Shown piece by piece: positions 52,122 through 62,579 of a stretch of DNA of 64,000 nt (positions within the stretch are counted from its first letter, which is position 1; each line of letters opens with the position of its first letter). The DNA comes from Malurus cyaneus samueli (Eukaryota; Chordata; Aves; Passeriformes; Maluridae): the NCBI GenBank assembly GCA_009741485.1, contig CM019217.1, positions 44,984,873 to 45,048,872 on the forward strand. The letters are read 5' to 3'. Position numbers and translations under genes: made by a program. The notes beneath the pieces are model-generated. The model saw nothing but the letters and a program-made list of their open reading frames with translations, had not been told where the DNA came from and did no database searches.

Positions 52122-55100
52122 CTGATGGAGAAAGTGAGTAAAATTCAAGGATTAGGTTGTGTACCAAGTCTTTTTAATCTAACACAGGGCAGTAGAAACA
52201 CATGCAGATTTTAAGTCTACTTAAGTCACATATGACTTTCATATTGCCTTCTGCCAGATCATTAACCATTTAACTTCAAAGCACCTTGGTGAGACAGACA
52301 CTCTCATTTTTACAGAGGAGACACAGTCAACAGGAGTTTGTCTAGACCCCAGATGATGTCAAGAGCCTCTTACCAGCACCAGCTCAAGATACGCCTGTGC
52401 TGGCAAGGGTGGAAGCCAGGGCCTAGATAGGTTTAACAATCTTTATAAAAAACAAATTACCACCCGCAGTGGCATTGCAGAGGAAATCAGATTTTGGTGG
52501 TCCTTTCAAATTCTAAGCGATTAAAGAAGCACCAGGCTCTTGATTCTCACTGACATCAGCTCCTGAATGCCTTCAATCACCACACGATCTGAGCAGCAAC
52601 ACCTACAGCAACCCTGTAATATTTGCCCAGTGCAAAGTAAAGCTCTCCCCTTATTAAATGTCAATCTCTCTTCTAGCTAGAGGTTACATTTAGTATGAAA
52701 AAGCCCTTCAAAAGATCATTAGCTAAGCTGAAATCACATTCAGAAAAAGCATTTTAGTGTAAGGTGATTGGGAATTTGCTAGTAACTCCAGTAACTCATT
52801 TTGTGGTTGTCCAGCACTGAACCTGGTATTACTTTTCTCCTGACAATTTGATTCCACTGTAGATACATCCTAATCTTTCTCTGTCCCCACTACATTGTCA
52901 AAAGTCAAGATTATATGAGGGTCATGGTGCAAAATAGTTTTGTAGTGTATTGCACGAACACAGGAAAAAATAATTGAAAAATCAATACAGTCTTTTCAGC
53001 TGAACTACTTAAAGATGCACTCGATCTAAGAGGACCGGTATAACATTTTTAGACAATCCTTTAAGGAGCACAATCTGACTCGTAAAAACCAGTAGATTAT
53101 ATGATCATCAATTAGTGAACTGAGATCTGCACCAGAAACACATTTGAAAATCAGGCACCAGGCAACTAGTCTAAGTACTAGAATTTAATACTACACAAGT
53201 AGAGATGACAAGCACAACAGACATTCTGGACTATTAAACCAAAATTTTCTATGAAAGAAACAAACGATTTGTACAAACCTTGTAGAAGTTCCCATATGAT
53301 TTGCGAATATTGATCCACTTTTTGGCAAAAGAAGGGTATTTGATGCGGCTAAGACGGCACTGGATGTTCAAAAATTTACTCATATCCCAAGATCTTAAAA
53401 AATCAAAAGAGGAAAACATTAATAATGTCTAATCATGTGTTCTATGTAATTCACATTTGTAGAACTAAAAGCTGTCTTGTGTCTGGTTATCAGTAGAAAG
53501 AAAACAGTTTAGGAAAAGCTCTTTTGCTACAATCATGGTAAAGATATTTTTAATATTGATCTGTTAATCACGGGGAAAAAAAATATGCGAACAAGACTTT
53601 CACTAGGATGGTCTCAGGTCCGCAACAGTTAAAACAAAAAATACCACACCAAATGCTCCACCTATCACATCAATACTGGAAACTGCCAATAAATGAGGTG
53701 CTTGCACAGCCCTCAGGGGAAGCAAGTGACACCTTAAATCTTCCTGATTATTTGGGTATGCATGCATCTCTCTGCTTCAGGTAGGCTATTGAAACTACAC
53801 TGCACCTAGTTTTATGAGAAACCAGATCTCTATGAAAATATGAAGAAATTATAATCCTACTTATTTAGCAGCGTGCCTTCCTGAAGGGAACCACCCCAAC
53901 AAGTTTGTAAGCTGCAAGTTAAAGTAAAGCTGTTTTTCCCCATCACTTGTAGCTGTCTATGCAATCTCACCTATGCAACAGAGATTTCAGTGCACCTCTT
54001 TTCCTTAAGGAATATCACTGAGGGGATTCTCTGGAGGGAAATGCCACAGTCACTTAGGCCCAATAACATAACCAGTCTTGCTTTAGCATTTTCTTTGTTT
54101 AATTCACTGTTGCTTCTAAAGATAGCGATGTAATTACAGGTTAAAACTCTGTTAAATAGAACCATTTACCATAACCCCTTAAATTAATTAAGGCTGGAAT
54201 GTCATTATATTAACTCATTATTTTTAAGGTGTACCTGGATCTATACTGTACACCGCAAGTCTTGCATGACACCTTTTTGGCTTACTCTGAATACAATATT
54301 TTAGTGATATTGGTTCTTCACCAGAAAAGACTTGTGACCTATAGTAATTGTCTCAAACTTCAGGAATTTTGAGAAAAAGGTCTCATGGCCAAAACCATTC
54401 TCACTTATTTAAGTCGGGTTAATCAAAAACCATTCCGTATCTATTAATGTACTCTGATACATTATTTTTCAAACTACTCATACTATAGACTAGAATATTT
54501 ATCTGTGTTTTACTTGACAGAAGTGTTAGGAAATTATACTAAGATTCCACATGCTGTTTTTTCATAAAATCCATTTTTGTTTCAGGATTCATCTCACTCT
54601 GGTTCAACAGAACCATCAGAGCAGTACAGAACTCCCTTTTTAATCCAGCACAGCAGAAAATCTGCTGCAGGCAAATATGAAAATGCATCATTTACCTCAA
54701 CACAGCTAATGCTAAAAACTGATTGTCCTACTTAAATCCTTCATTCCAAGGAGGAGTAAAGCAGATGCATTAACAGAATAATGTTTGACAACTAAAAGGC
54801 AAGCGACACCTGGAAAAAAAATGCTCTAGCCAGTGCTATATAAAATAAGGCTCAAATATATATAGAAAAGCTAAGATCACAAGAATATTGCAACACAAAT
54901 GTATCTAGATCTCAAGATCTGTTCCCCTTGCAGTCATTAGGGAACCTGATTTTCCATACAGACCGTGTGAGAGAGCAAGTGTAGGTAGCAGTTCCAGGGA
55001 TTAATGGAACACACACAGCTTGTCAGATGTGGGACCCACCAGAGCCACAGTCCTCTAAGCCAAAGCAGAGAGGCTTCTGCGCTAGCCATTTCTCCTTGCT

Positions 55101-58100
55101 CATAATCCGTTATTGTTCCCCAGCAAAATATTCAGTGTATTAACAGTAACACTAACAGACACAGGATACCACAGCACAACCACCACACACCTCTGAAGTC
55201 TCAGATTCAGAAGGGCACAGAAGCTGCCTGGAACTGAAATTGCAGTGTTATGTTCAGGTATTATGTGCTAGATATAAATGGAGAATCATAGCAGCAACAA
55301 AATCTGTTCAACCAGAAGTCTGTTCAGCATCATTTTGTTGCTACATAACACTAGGAAAGAAATGGCGCCATCTGATGGATTTAAGTTTCATTTGTTCAGT
55401 TCAGCTTTCCTGATTTTCCTGAAAGCTTCAATTAAAATAAAACCAGAAAAATGGCAGCATCATCCTGATCCATCTTTAGCAATGCTCTCACAAATATGAA
55501 ACACCGTTTTTGCAGTTTTAGATTGTGCTGAAGGTAGCATGAAGACATACCCGTCCGTCAACATGGAATAGCTATACTTTGTTCCCAGTTCTCGTTGTCT
55601 CATCCACTCTACAACATTCTGCAGAACTTGAGGAAAAGTATCAGCTTTATCAACAATGTCCTAAGACAAAAAAAAACCAAAAAAACAAACAAACCCAAAA
55701 ACAAAGTAAGGAACATTTTTTCAGGAAAAACCCCAAATCAGCATTAAACGTGTAAAAACGGTATTGATATATGAGCGCTTACAAAGTTGGCTTCATCAAG
55801 ATCTTTAGAAAACCAGATTACATGGTAACAGATGACTGGAAAGATTTTTCTAAACTGAAAAAATAGCACCACAAAAGCACCACTAGAAGAGTCAACCTCT
55901 TAACAGCTTCTGTAAAGGTAACAAGGTTAGTCAGCAGTCGAACTTGGATTAAAACCTTTGAGGCTGTTTCCAACTCCTGCTTAAGTCACTTATCACAAGC
56001 CACTGCCATCCTAAGACTCTAAACTCTTTAGAATAAAAATCTTAGAAGAGGAACTGATGCAATTCAAAAGGTGCTTTGCTCTAAAGATGAAATTCCTCCA
56101 TCTGAATTAAAAACTGAATACTTCTTCCCACAAAATGACCTATATAGTGAAATCAATTCTATGATAATTGGGAGAGGGGAAAAAAACAAGGATTAAAATA
56201 ATAGCCCTTACAGAAAAATAATAATGAAAGACTACCATTTAACATTATCAATCTGAAAACATCAATACCACATCTCTTTTTTTCCCTATTTTTTTCCTGA
56301 GGAAATGAAAGTGCAAATTACCTGGGTTATTCCTGTCAGACTGATGCAGAAGTTTGAAAGCTTGGGATTAATCTCTGGCTTCACATATTGCTGAAAGGTA
56401 TCCTCCTGTAACAGGAGAATCAAATGCTCAGCTCCAGCACATTACGAAGCCCACAGGGCAACTTCTCTGGCTTGCCTGCAGCCCAAAGGCAACAGCAGCT
56501 GCATGTCCTGCTGCAGGCAAAAACCACTGTGCATCTCCTGAGTCAGTGTGAGTCTCCTGACAGCCATCATCAGATTCCTAACAGGACAGAGAGCATTCCA
56601 ACCAGAACATGTCATTCCCCTCAGCCAGTAGGCACCAAAGAGTGGGAATGTGGATTTAAGAGGGGAAAAGGACAGACTGCAAAAAAGATTTGGGAAGAGG
56701 GTGAGAAAGGAAAAAAGAAGTGAAAGGCATGAGCAGAGCCTTATGTTTTTTATGCAGTATCTCTACAGGTTCACCTGCAATTCAAGGAAAGAACCAGCCA
56801 CACACCTCAGAGGCTTCATGCAGGTCTTACACCTCTGGATGCCAACCACACAGAGACAAACAAAACCTCACTCTGGAAACCTGAGCAATACAAGAGTGAA
56901 AACTGCAGGCAAGTTTAATGGAAAAAACAAACCCCCAAATCCCTGCTGTCATACAAAATCTTTTGGGCAGAAAAAAAACCCCAGTCTCAGAGCAATAAAA
57001 ACAATCCTGGTAATTGGCACAGTCCTCTTTTTGCAGTTATAAAGCTGCTCATACATGCAGCTATACTTTAATGTATCATCACAATGATTACTAGAAATCC
57101 TCTTAAAAGTTCTTCATAAATGAACCACTGGTCAGAGGTGTGTGCATGCCCTCTGTTTCACCGAGTCCCTCAGTTTCAGTTAGACAGCAAGTAGTTAATC
57201 CTAAAAGAAAGCTGTACTAGAACAGAGCACTTGAGGCCACCAAATTCCTGCTACATGTTTAAAAGCAGGTTACACAGCTGTCAACCTGTGGGTACTTTGT
57301 GGACACAGTCAAGCCTGACAAGAAGTGAACTTCACTCAATCTCACTTTCTAGACCTCTGCATTGGTGTCTTCTAGATTGTCTTACAGAGGACCACAGAAA
57401 TAGACAATTTTTGATTATGATGAATCCCTTGAGTCCTAGAAATAGATTTGAGGAACTTAAAGCAGGGAAAGAAAGGGCAGGTGGGAACAGACACGGACAA
57501 CTGAGAAACTCATATCAATAGAGGGAGTCCACAGCAGGAGAATGACCTGTTTAGATGATCATTTGGAAAATAGTTTCAGAATGGAAAGTTTTGTTTGCAC
57601 CTAAGAGGCACAGAGCATAAGCCCTTATGGAAAAAAAAAAGAACGCTATTTTTAATGAAGTTCAACATCTACTTAAAAACTAATCTATACTTACTGATGC
57701 AAAGAAGTTACATCAAAGAACAGTATACCAAAACAGCAATTAGACCACTTACTATTTCCAGGGTATGTGTGTTTACTAAGACAACAGGAAACTCAATTAT
57801 TTCATGTACAAATTCAGGTGGATTTCCTTCTTCACATGTTGCTTCAAAGTCAACAACACAGATGTAGTCATAGCAGCTGTCTCCACTAATGTGTTCCTTC
57901 TGCATCAGCTTCTGTTTCTTATAATAGTTTTTCAATCTCTTTTTCAGTACATCTTTCACTCCTCTAAAGAAATAAGGAAAGTGACAAAGAACACACTCTT
58001 GTTTAATTATTTCCTTGTGGTAGAACTGAAGCCATATTTAACATTTGATAGTTCAACACTTATTTGCCTCATTCTGAACACCAGCGCTTGTGAAGCCTGA

Positions 58101-60970
58101 ATTCCACCTTATCACAGAGGAGTGTTATTCCCATTACCTGTGATACATTATCTGCCATAAAGCACAGGCTGTGATACCCACCCCATCAAGACAATACTAA
58201 GGACAGACTGCAAAGTACAGCACAGAGACACTCTGCAGTCACCTCCAGTTCAGCAAGACTCAGTAGCCAAAGCCTTTCCAAAGCTCAAGTCTTTGTAGAT
58301 TACTCCTAGCTGAACTCTGGCCCTGGAAGAAGTACTGCTTCACCTGCAGTTCCCTGTGCCCTCTACTGAAGTGACTCATGCCCAAGGCCTTTCTGCATCA
58401 CTGGCATAGATAACACAGAATCCACCTTAAATGCTCACATTTTAAACTCTCCTCAATTTAAATTTAAAATTGAGCTCACTGAATAACTCAATTAAAATGA
58501 AGTATTTGAGATTTCAGTTGTGAGGAAAACTTCCTAGTCAAGGACCTGCTTTTCAGCAGGTTTGTGGCTATAAATAAATTCACATGGCAAGTGATTAGAG
58601 TTACTTACTGTATCCTTTTAATATAGACATTAAAATACATGAGAGAGCATATGCCACAACTACCATGTACCAAACCAAAGCTGAATAAAGGAGGATAATT
58701 TACTCTTCCAAGGAAGGTATTTTCAAAATTATTCATTGCAAATGAAAACACAGAAACTGTAAGAGATACATGTAACAAATGGTATTATCAGAAAAGCAGC
58801 CCACTGATCCAGGAAGGAAGAACTGGAATCAAACTACTAAACCTGCATGTGAGAGGATCAGCTGCTTCTGCAGAGAGGAGTCTTCTTCACTCTGGTTTAA
58901 TGGTCAATGACCATTGAAAGGCAAGACAGTATCAGAGCTGATGGAGGGGGAAATATACCTCTTTCTTCATCAAACTTATAAAAAAGTTGAAAATAGGAAA
59001 TGACTGACTATCCCAATAACCTCAAAAAAAAAGGGGTGTGTGGCAATCTGCACAATTCTTTACATTAGAGTTGATGCACTATTTATTTACAGATAAGACA
59101 TATTCTGACTTGACTTAATTTAGTATATTGACAAAAGAGGTCTAGCTTGGGTGAAAGAGATATTTCAAGCTTTCAGCATTTACAACTAAATTAAATAACA
59201 CATATGGAAAACTTATAACCTAAGAGAAAACCACAAACACATCATATACTTTTTGAATTTCGCTTTTTATTTTTGTATCAGAGCAACTGCTAAACAAATA
59301 TAGAAATCTAATGTGCCTTACCAAGAATTTTCTCAGGTAATGAGAAAAAAACATTCCCTCTGATGTACTAAATTAATTTAACCAACTAATTCCCCACAAC
59401 TACTTCTTTATTACGGTTGCCTACAGAAACAATAAACTTCATTTTTTCCAGTTAACCTTCACAGTATCTCAAATTTGTCTGGCCACAGAATTAGAGTCTT
59501 GCAGGTAATTTCCAATACAGCAGGAACCACACTATAGTCCCTTACCTCCACTCCTGTCAGCACAAATCCAGTCTGTAATACACTCATTTTTCCACATTAT
59601 TCTATCACAGGTATTTAGAATAGCAAACTCTTCATCTAAAGGTACCCATCCTCTGCACTGATTAAATCCTGAGCCCCATCACAGGGTTTGTAGGAAGTAC
59701 AGATCTGTACTGGTACAATAAATAAAAATATGGATGTTCTGAAGTAAGTTTCTATATGATGAAGGTCTGCAGCACCACCTAAGAACCACTGCAGTTCTTC
59801 TTTCCCCTTTGACCAAAAAGCAGTAAGAAGTACCTTACAGTTACATAATTCTTGCATTTCTTTGGGTTGCCAGTTGCCATACATTAAACAGTACGCATTA
59901 ATCGATCCAACAACAAAAGCTGCATCAAGATTGCCACACAAAACAACTGGTGTCTGGTGCTGTGTCTGCTTTTCACTTTGTGTCGAGTTTTTAAACTTTA
60001 AAATAATTATCCCTCATAGTTCTACTGCTCTCAAAGATAAATCAAGATGTTTACAAATAAGTCTAACCTGGTTTCAAGCTTGCATTCTGCAAGTTTACTT
60101 CTGAGCTCTTCTCTGGTCATTCTGTTGATATAACCATTGGTTATAGCAATTTCTTTGTAAATTGGATCACTGAAGTCGTTTGAACTGGCAGCTGAGGTTT
60201 TGCCATTAGTTTCTTGATCACTGATCCTATAATGCTGCCAACCCTAGAAGAAAAAGAAATCAGGAAGTCATTTAAGAAGGTCAAAACAAGAAGCTTGAGC
60301 ACTTCACAGTTCGTTTCGTTACCAAAAAAGAGTAAAGCATCACAGTTACACCTGTGATTAAACTGAGTGAATTTACAGATAGGTGAGAGAATCAATACCG
60401 AAGCCTGCTCTGAAACACGATTTTCTTAAAAAGCAACAAACAGAATAGAGGGATACTAATGCACGTGTCTTGAGGCACGTCGAGCAGCAGCTCTTGGAGA
60501 CAAAACTTAAATACGCATCCTAATCTCAACAGAAAAAGAGTTCTCTGGTGCAAGCGGGCAAAGTCCTCACCAATATCGAGACATTTCTCTCGGCAACTGA
60601 ATTAACCAGAATCCACACTGACTGGGACACCCGGGCCGGTGCCCAGTACAAAATAAACAAAGCAATAAACGAAGCGGAAATACTACGGACACTTGGGCCC
60701 CCGCCCGCTGCTCGCGGCCTTTGTGGGGCGCGCACACGGCGCGGCCTGAGCGGGCCGTGGCACCGGCGGCGCCCCTCGGAGGGCGAGCCCCGGCAGGGCC
60801 GGGCGGGCCGAGCCAAGGCGGCGGGGCGGCAGTGCTGGGCGAGGGGCGCGGAGCGTGGCCTCGGGCCGGCACCGCCCGGCCACAGCCGCCCGCGCACTCA
60901 CGGCGGGCAGGCGGTGGGGGCGGGGCGCCTCGTCCCGGCGGCCTGCGGGGTTCTCCTTTTGCTCTTCCAT
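51879..60970 (-). CDS. ERI1: ERI1 (3'hExo), 3'-5' exoribonuclease, seven coding exons
   Basis: DEDDh-family exoribonuclease that binds the histone mRNA stem-loop, trims histone mRNA and 5.8S rRNA 3' ends, and degrades small RNAs. CDS: complement(join(51879..52121,53279..53393,55551..55660,56322..56405,57753..57963,60068..60243,60902..60970)), 1,008 bases, 335 residues against 349 in human. All introns are GT-AG and the frame is unbroken. A SAP-type nucleic-acid-binding region lies at about 62-96. The catalytic acidic residues are D120 and E122 (DFEAT), D220 (SWDMSKF) and D284, with catalytic H279 (GRPHSGLDDSKN). Each sits exactly 14 positions before its human counterpart, so the shortening lies in the poorly conserved N-terminus. 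The start is chosen for its ideal Kozak context, GCCGCCATGG. The gene is convergent with PPP1R3B. Confidence 0.96.
52122..53278 (-). other. ERI1: ERI1 intron 6
   Basis: GT-AG intron of 1,157 bases with the slightly unusual donor GTTTGT. No recognised element. Confidence 0.85.
53279..53393 (-). CDS. ERI1: ERI1 coding exon 6
   Basis: Acceptor ttttttaag, donor AAG|GTTTGT. Encodes SWDMSKFLNIQC, with catalytic D220, and KKWINIRKSYGNFYK. Phase 0 at its end. Confidence 0.95.
53394..55550 (-). other. ERI1: ERI1 intron 5
   Basis: GT-AG intron of 2,157 bases, AT-rich, without recognised repeats or RNA genes. Confidence 0.85.
55551..55660 (-). CDS. ERI1: ERI1 coding exon 5
   Basis: Acceptor after a very T-rich tract (gtcttag), donor GACGG|GTATGT. 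Encodes ADTFPQVLQNVVEWM and ELGTKYSYSMLTD. Ends in phase 2; the Gly codon is completed in exon 6. Confidence 0.95.
55661..56321 (-). other. ERI1: ERI1 intron 4
   Basis: GT-AG intron of 661 bases. Its 3' end is an unusually long pyrimidine tract: the plus strand at 55665-55700 is almost pure A/C with CAAA-like units. This should make a strong acceptor for exon 5. Confidence 0.85.
56322..56405 (-). CDS. ERI1: ERI1 coding exon 4
   Basis: Twenty-eight codons between acceptor cctgttacag and donor CAG|GTAATT. Encodes EDTFQQYVKPEINPKLSNF and ISLTGITQ, a strongly conserved stretch of the nuclease core. Confidence 0.95.
56406..57752 (-). other. ERI1: ERI1 intron 3
   Basis: GT-AG intron of 1,347 bases. 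No recognised element. Confidence 0.85.
57753..57963 (-). CDS. ERI1: ERI1 coding exon 3 (start of exonuclease domain)
   Basis: Acceptor atttctttag, donor ATA|GTAAGT. Encodes the rest of the SAP region (GVKDVLKKRLKNYYKKQK) and exonuclease motif I, with D120 and E122 in VVDFEATCEEGNPPEF. Confidence 0.97.
57964..60067 (-). other. ERI1: ERI1 intron 2
   Basis: GT-AG intron of 2,104 bases, AT-rich. I saw no transposon, RNA gene or additional exon in it. Confidence 0.85.
60068..60243 (-). CDS. ERI1: ERI1 coding exon 2
   Basis: Acceptor ttcttctag, donor ACCAG|GTTAGA. Encodes the FSDPIYKEIAITNGYINRM segment and the first part of the SAP region (TREELRSKLAECKLET). Ends in phase 2; the split codon is completed as Arg by exon 3. 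Confidence 0.95.
60244..60901 (-). other. ERI1: ERI1 intron 1
   Basis: GT-AG intron of 658 bases. Its first half belongs to the CpG island, the rest is AT-rich. No other element was recognised. Confidence 0.85.
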
Positions 60971-61320
60971 GGCGGCGGCAGCGGCGGCGGCGGAACCGCG
61001 GCAGGGACGGCGGCCCGGCGGGGCGGAGAGAGCGGGCCCGCCCCTGGGGAGGCGGCGGCCCCGCCACCGCCGCCCCGCTCCTTCGGCTCCGTAGGACGCG
61101 AGCAACTGCGCGGCCGCGGCTCCCGGCGTCCCTCTCTGGCATCCATCACAGTGGTGGGCATTTGCCACGCGAGCCCGGGCCGCCTCCCCCCGCGGGCTGG
61201 CCCGCCGGCCCTCGGCCTTGCCCCTCTGCAGCAGCATCTCCTCCTCGTAGGCCTGCCTCATCCCCCCTGGGCTTTTGCCCAGCAGTCCCCCGGGGGTTTG
61301 GGGCCACGCATCTCTCTGCA
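60560..61320 (-). promoter_or_regulatory. ERI1: CpG island promoter of ERI1
   Basis: Very GC- and CpG-rich block over coding exon 1, its 5'UTR and the start of intron 1. GC-box-like CCCGCCCC and CGCCCCGCTC motifs occur near 61038 and 61071. No TATA box is seen. On the plus strand ATGGCGGC overlaps the start codon and could be read as a YY1-like site, though it is also simply the complement of the Kozak sequence. Confidence 0.75.
60902..60970 (-). CDS. ERI1: ERI1 coding exon 1
   Basis: Twenty-three codons from the ATG in GCCGCCATGG context, reading MEEQKENPAG and onward, to donor GCC|GTGAGT (phase 0). Low-complexity, Pro/Arg-rich N-terminus as in other ERI1 proteins. Confidence 0.88.
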
Positions 61321-62000
61321 AGCTGTGTCCGTGTTACGGGAAACACACACTGGACAGACGCTTCATTTATGCCTCCGTGCTCCTTCTCATGAAAATGACT
61401 TTGCAGAGAGCACCCGAAACACGAATCTGGGACACCCGCGGTGTATTGGTCACAGCCACCAGAGGGATGCAGTTGGCCCCAAACCCCTTCCTGCCAAGGA
61501 ATTTGCCTTGCCTGCTGTTCCCCATATTCCACAGTCACCAAGCAGGGTGAGGTGGGTGGCACGAGACATGTGTAAGCTCTCTGGATCTTCTTGGCCAAGA
61601 GGTGAAGGCAAAGTGGTGAAGCCTCTCCGTCCATCCAAGGTCAGTTTATTTTTTACTGGTGCTTCCCAGTCCTGAAGTGCAGTCCGGTGTCCCTCAGTGA
61701 TGGAGACCGTTGTATATTGGCACCTGATGCAGCAACACCAATACCTCTACATCTGCCAGCCACTGAACAGCCCAGAATCTCTTCTGCCCTGTTGTAGCCG
61801 GGCCCCACCACCACCCCTCAGCTGTGCCTCCCGTCTCACTCTGGCACACCAGGATCTCGTGGCAGATGCTGACACCCCCTCTCCTAGACCTGCTGTGCAG
61901 CATTTATCATCTTCGGTGGGTGTGCCATGGAGGCCCTATCCTGTCTTCTCCAGATGGAGCGATGACAGAAGTCACACGCAAGTGCTCGGGACGATGTGCA
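61321..62000. other. Flank upstream of ERI1, no gene recognised
   Basis: Composition falls back to ordinary intergenic sequence after the CpG island. Nothing recognisable up to the LTR. Confidence 0.5.
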
Positions 62001-62579
62001 TGTCCTGGTTTTGGCCAGGATAGCTGATTTTCTTAGACGCTGGTGCATTGCTGTATTTTTTTGTTTTAATATGAGAATGTTGTGGATTACACACTGATGA
62101 TTTAGTTGTTGCTTAGTAGTGTTCACTTACTTTTCAGTTTCCCATACTCTGCAGTGAGAAGGTGCACAAGCTGGGAGGAAGCAAGTCAGGACAGCTGACC
62201 TGAACTGGCCAAAGGGATATTCCATACCCTGGAACATTGTGCCCATATATAAAGGGGGGGGGGGGCACTCGATCAAGTGGGGGGGAGGAGGAATTGACTA
62301 GGAGCTGCTGATGCTCATCCCCCTTCACTGCATGATGGGCTGGGAATTAGTAAGAGATGAGCAAGTGTATCATGCATCACTTCTCTTTCTTGGGTTTTAC
62401 TCCTCTCTTTCATTGCAATTAGTATCATTAGTATTCTATTTTACTTTGCTTCCCTTATTAAACTGCTCCTAACCCATGGGTTTTAATTTTTTTTCCTATT
62501 TTTCTTCCCACCAGGAGGTGGTAGTGACTGAGCAGCTGTGTGATGATGCTTCCTTGCCAGAAAGGGTTAAATCACAGCA
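62001..62579 (+). mobile_element. Solo LTR of an avian endogenous retrovirus (ERVL-like), old copy
   Basis: Starts TGTCCTGGTTTTGGCC and ends GGGTTAAATCACAGCA, imperfect inverted termini of TG...CA form. Internal landmarks follow the order of a widespread avian LTR family: ccaaagggatattccatacc, TATA box TATATAAA (62247-62254), a G-rich stretch, ttgcatcact-like segment, poly(A) signal ATTAAA (62457-62462), then an A/T-rich segment after ctcctaacccatgggtttta. No gag, pol or env sequence flanks it, so it is a solo LTR. No clear 5-bp target duplication remains. Class III (ERVL) assignment is from memory of the family and is an inference. Confidence 0.75.

Noticed and set aside
60548..61675. 375-codon open frame on the plus strand, antisense to ERI1 exon 1
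   Set aside because: It lies across the CpG island, where GC-rich sequence lacks stops in several frames at once. Its product is low-complexity Ala/Gly/Pro/Arg without a domain, and a true gene (ERI1) is on the other strand.
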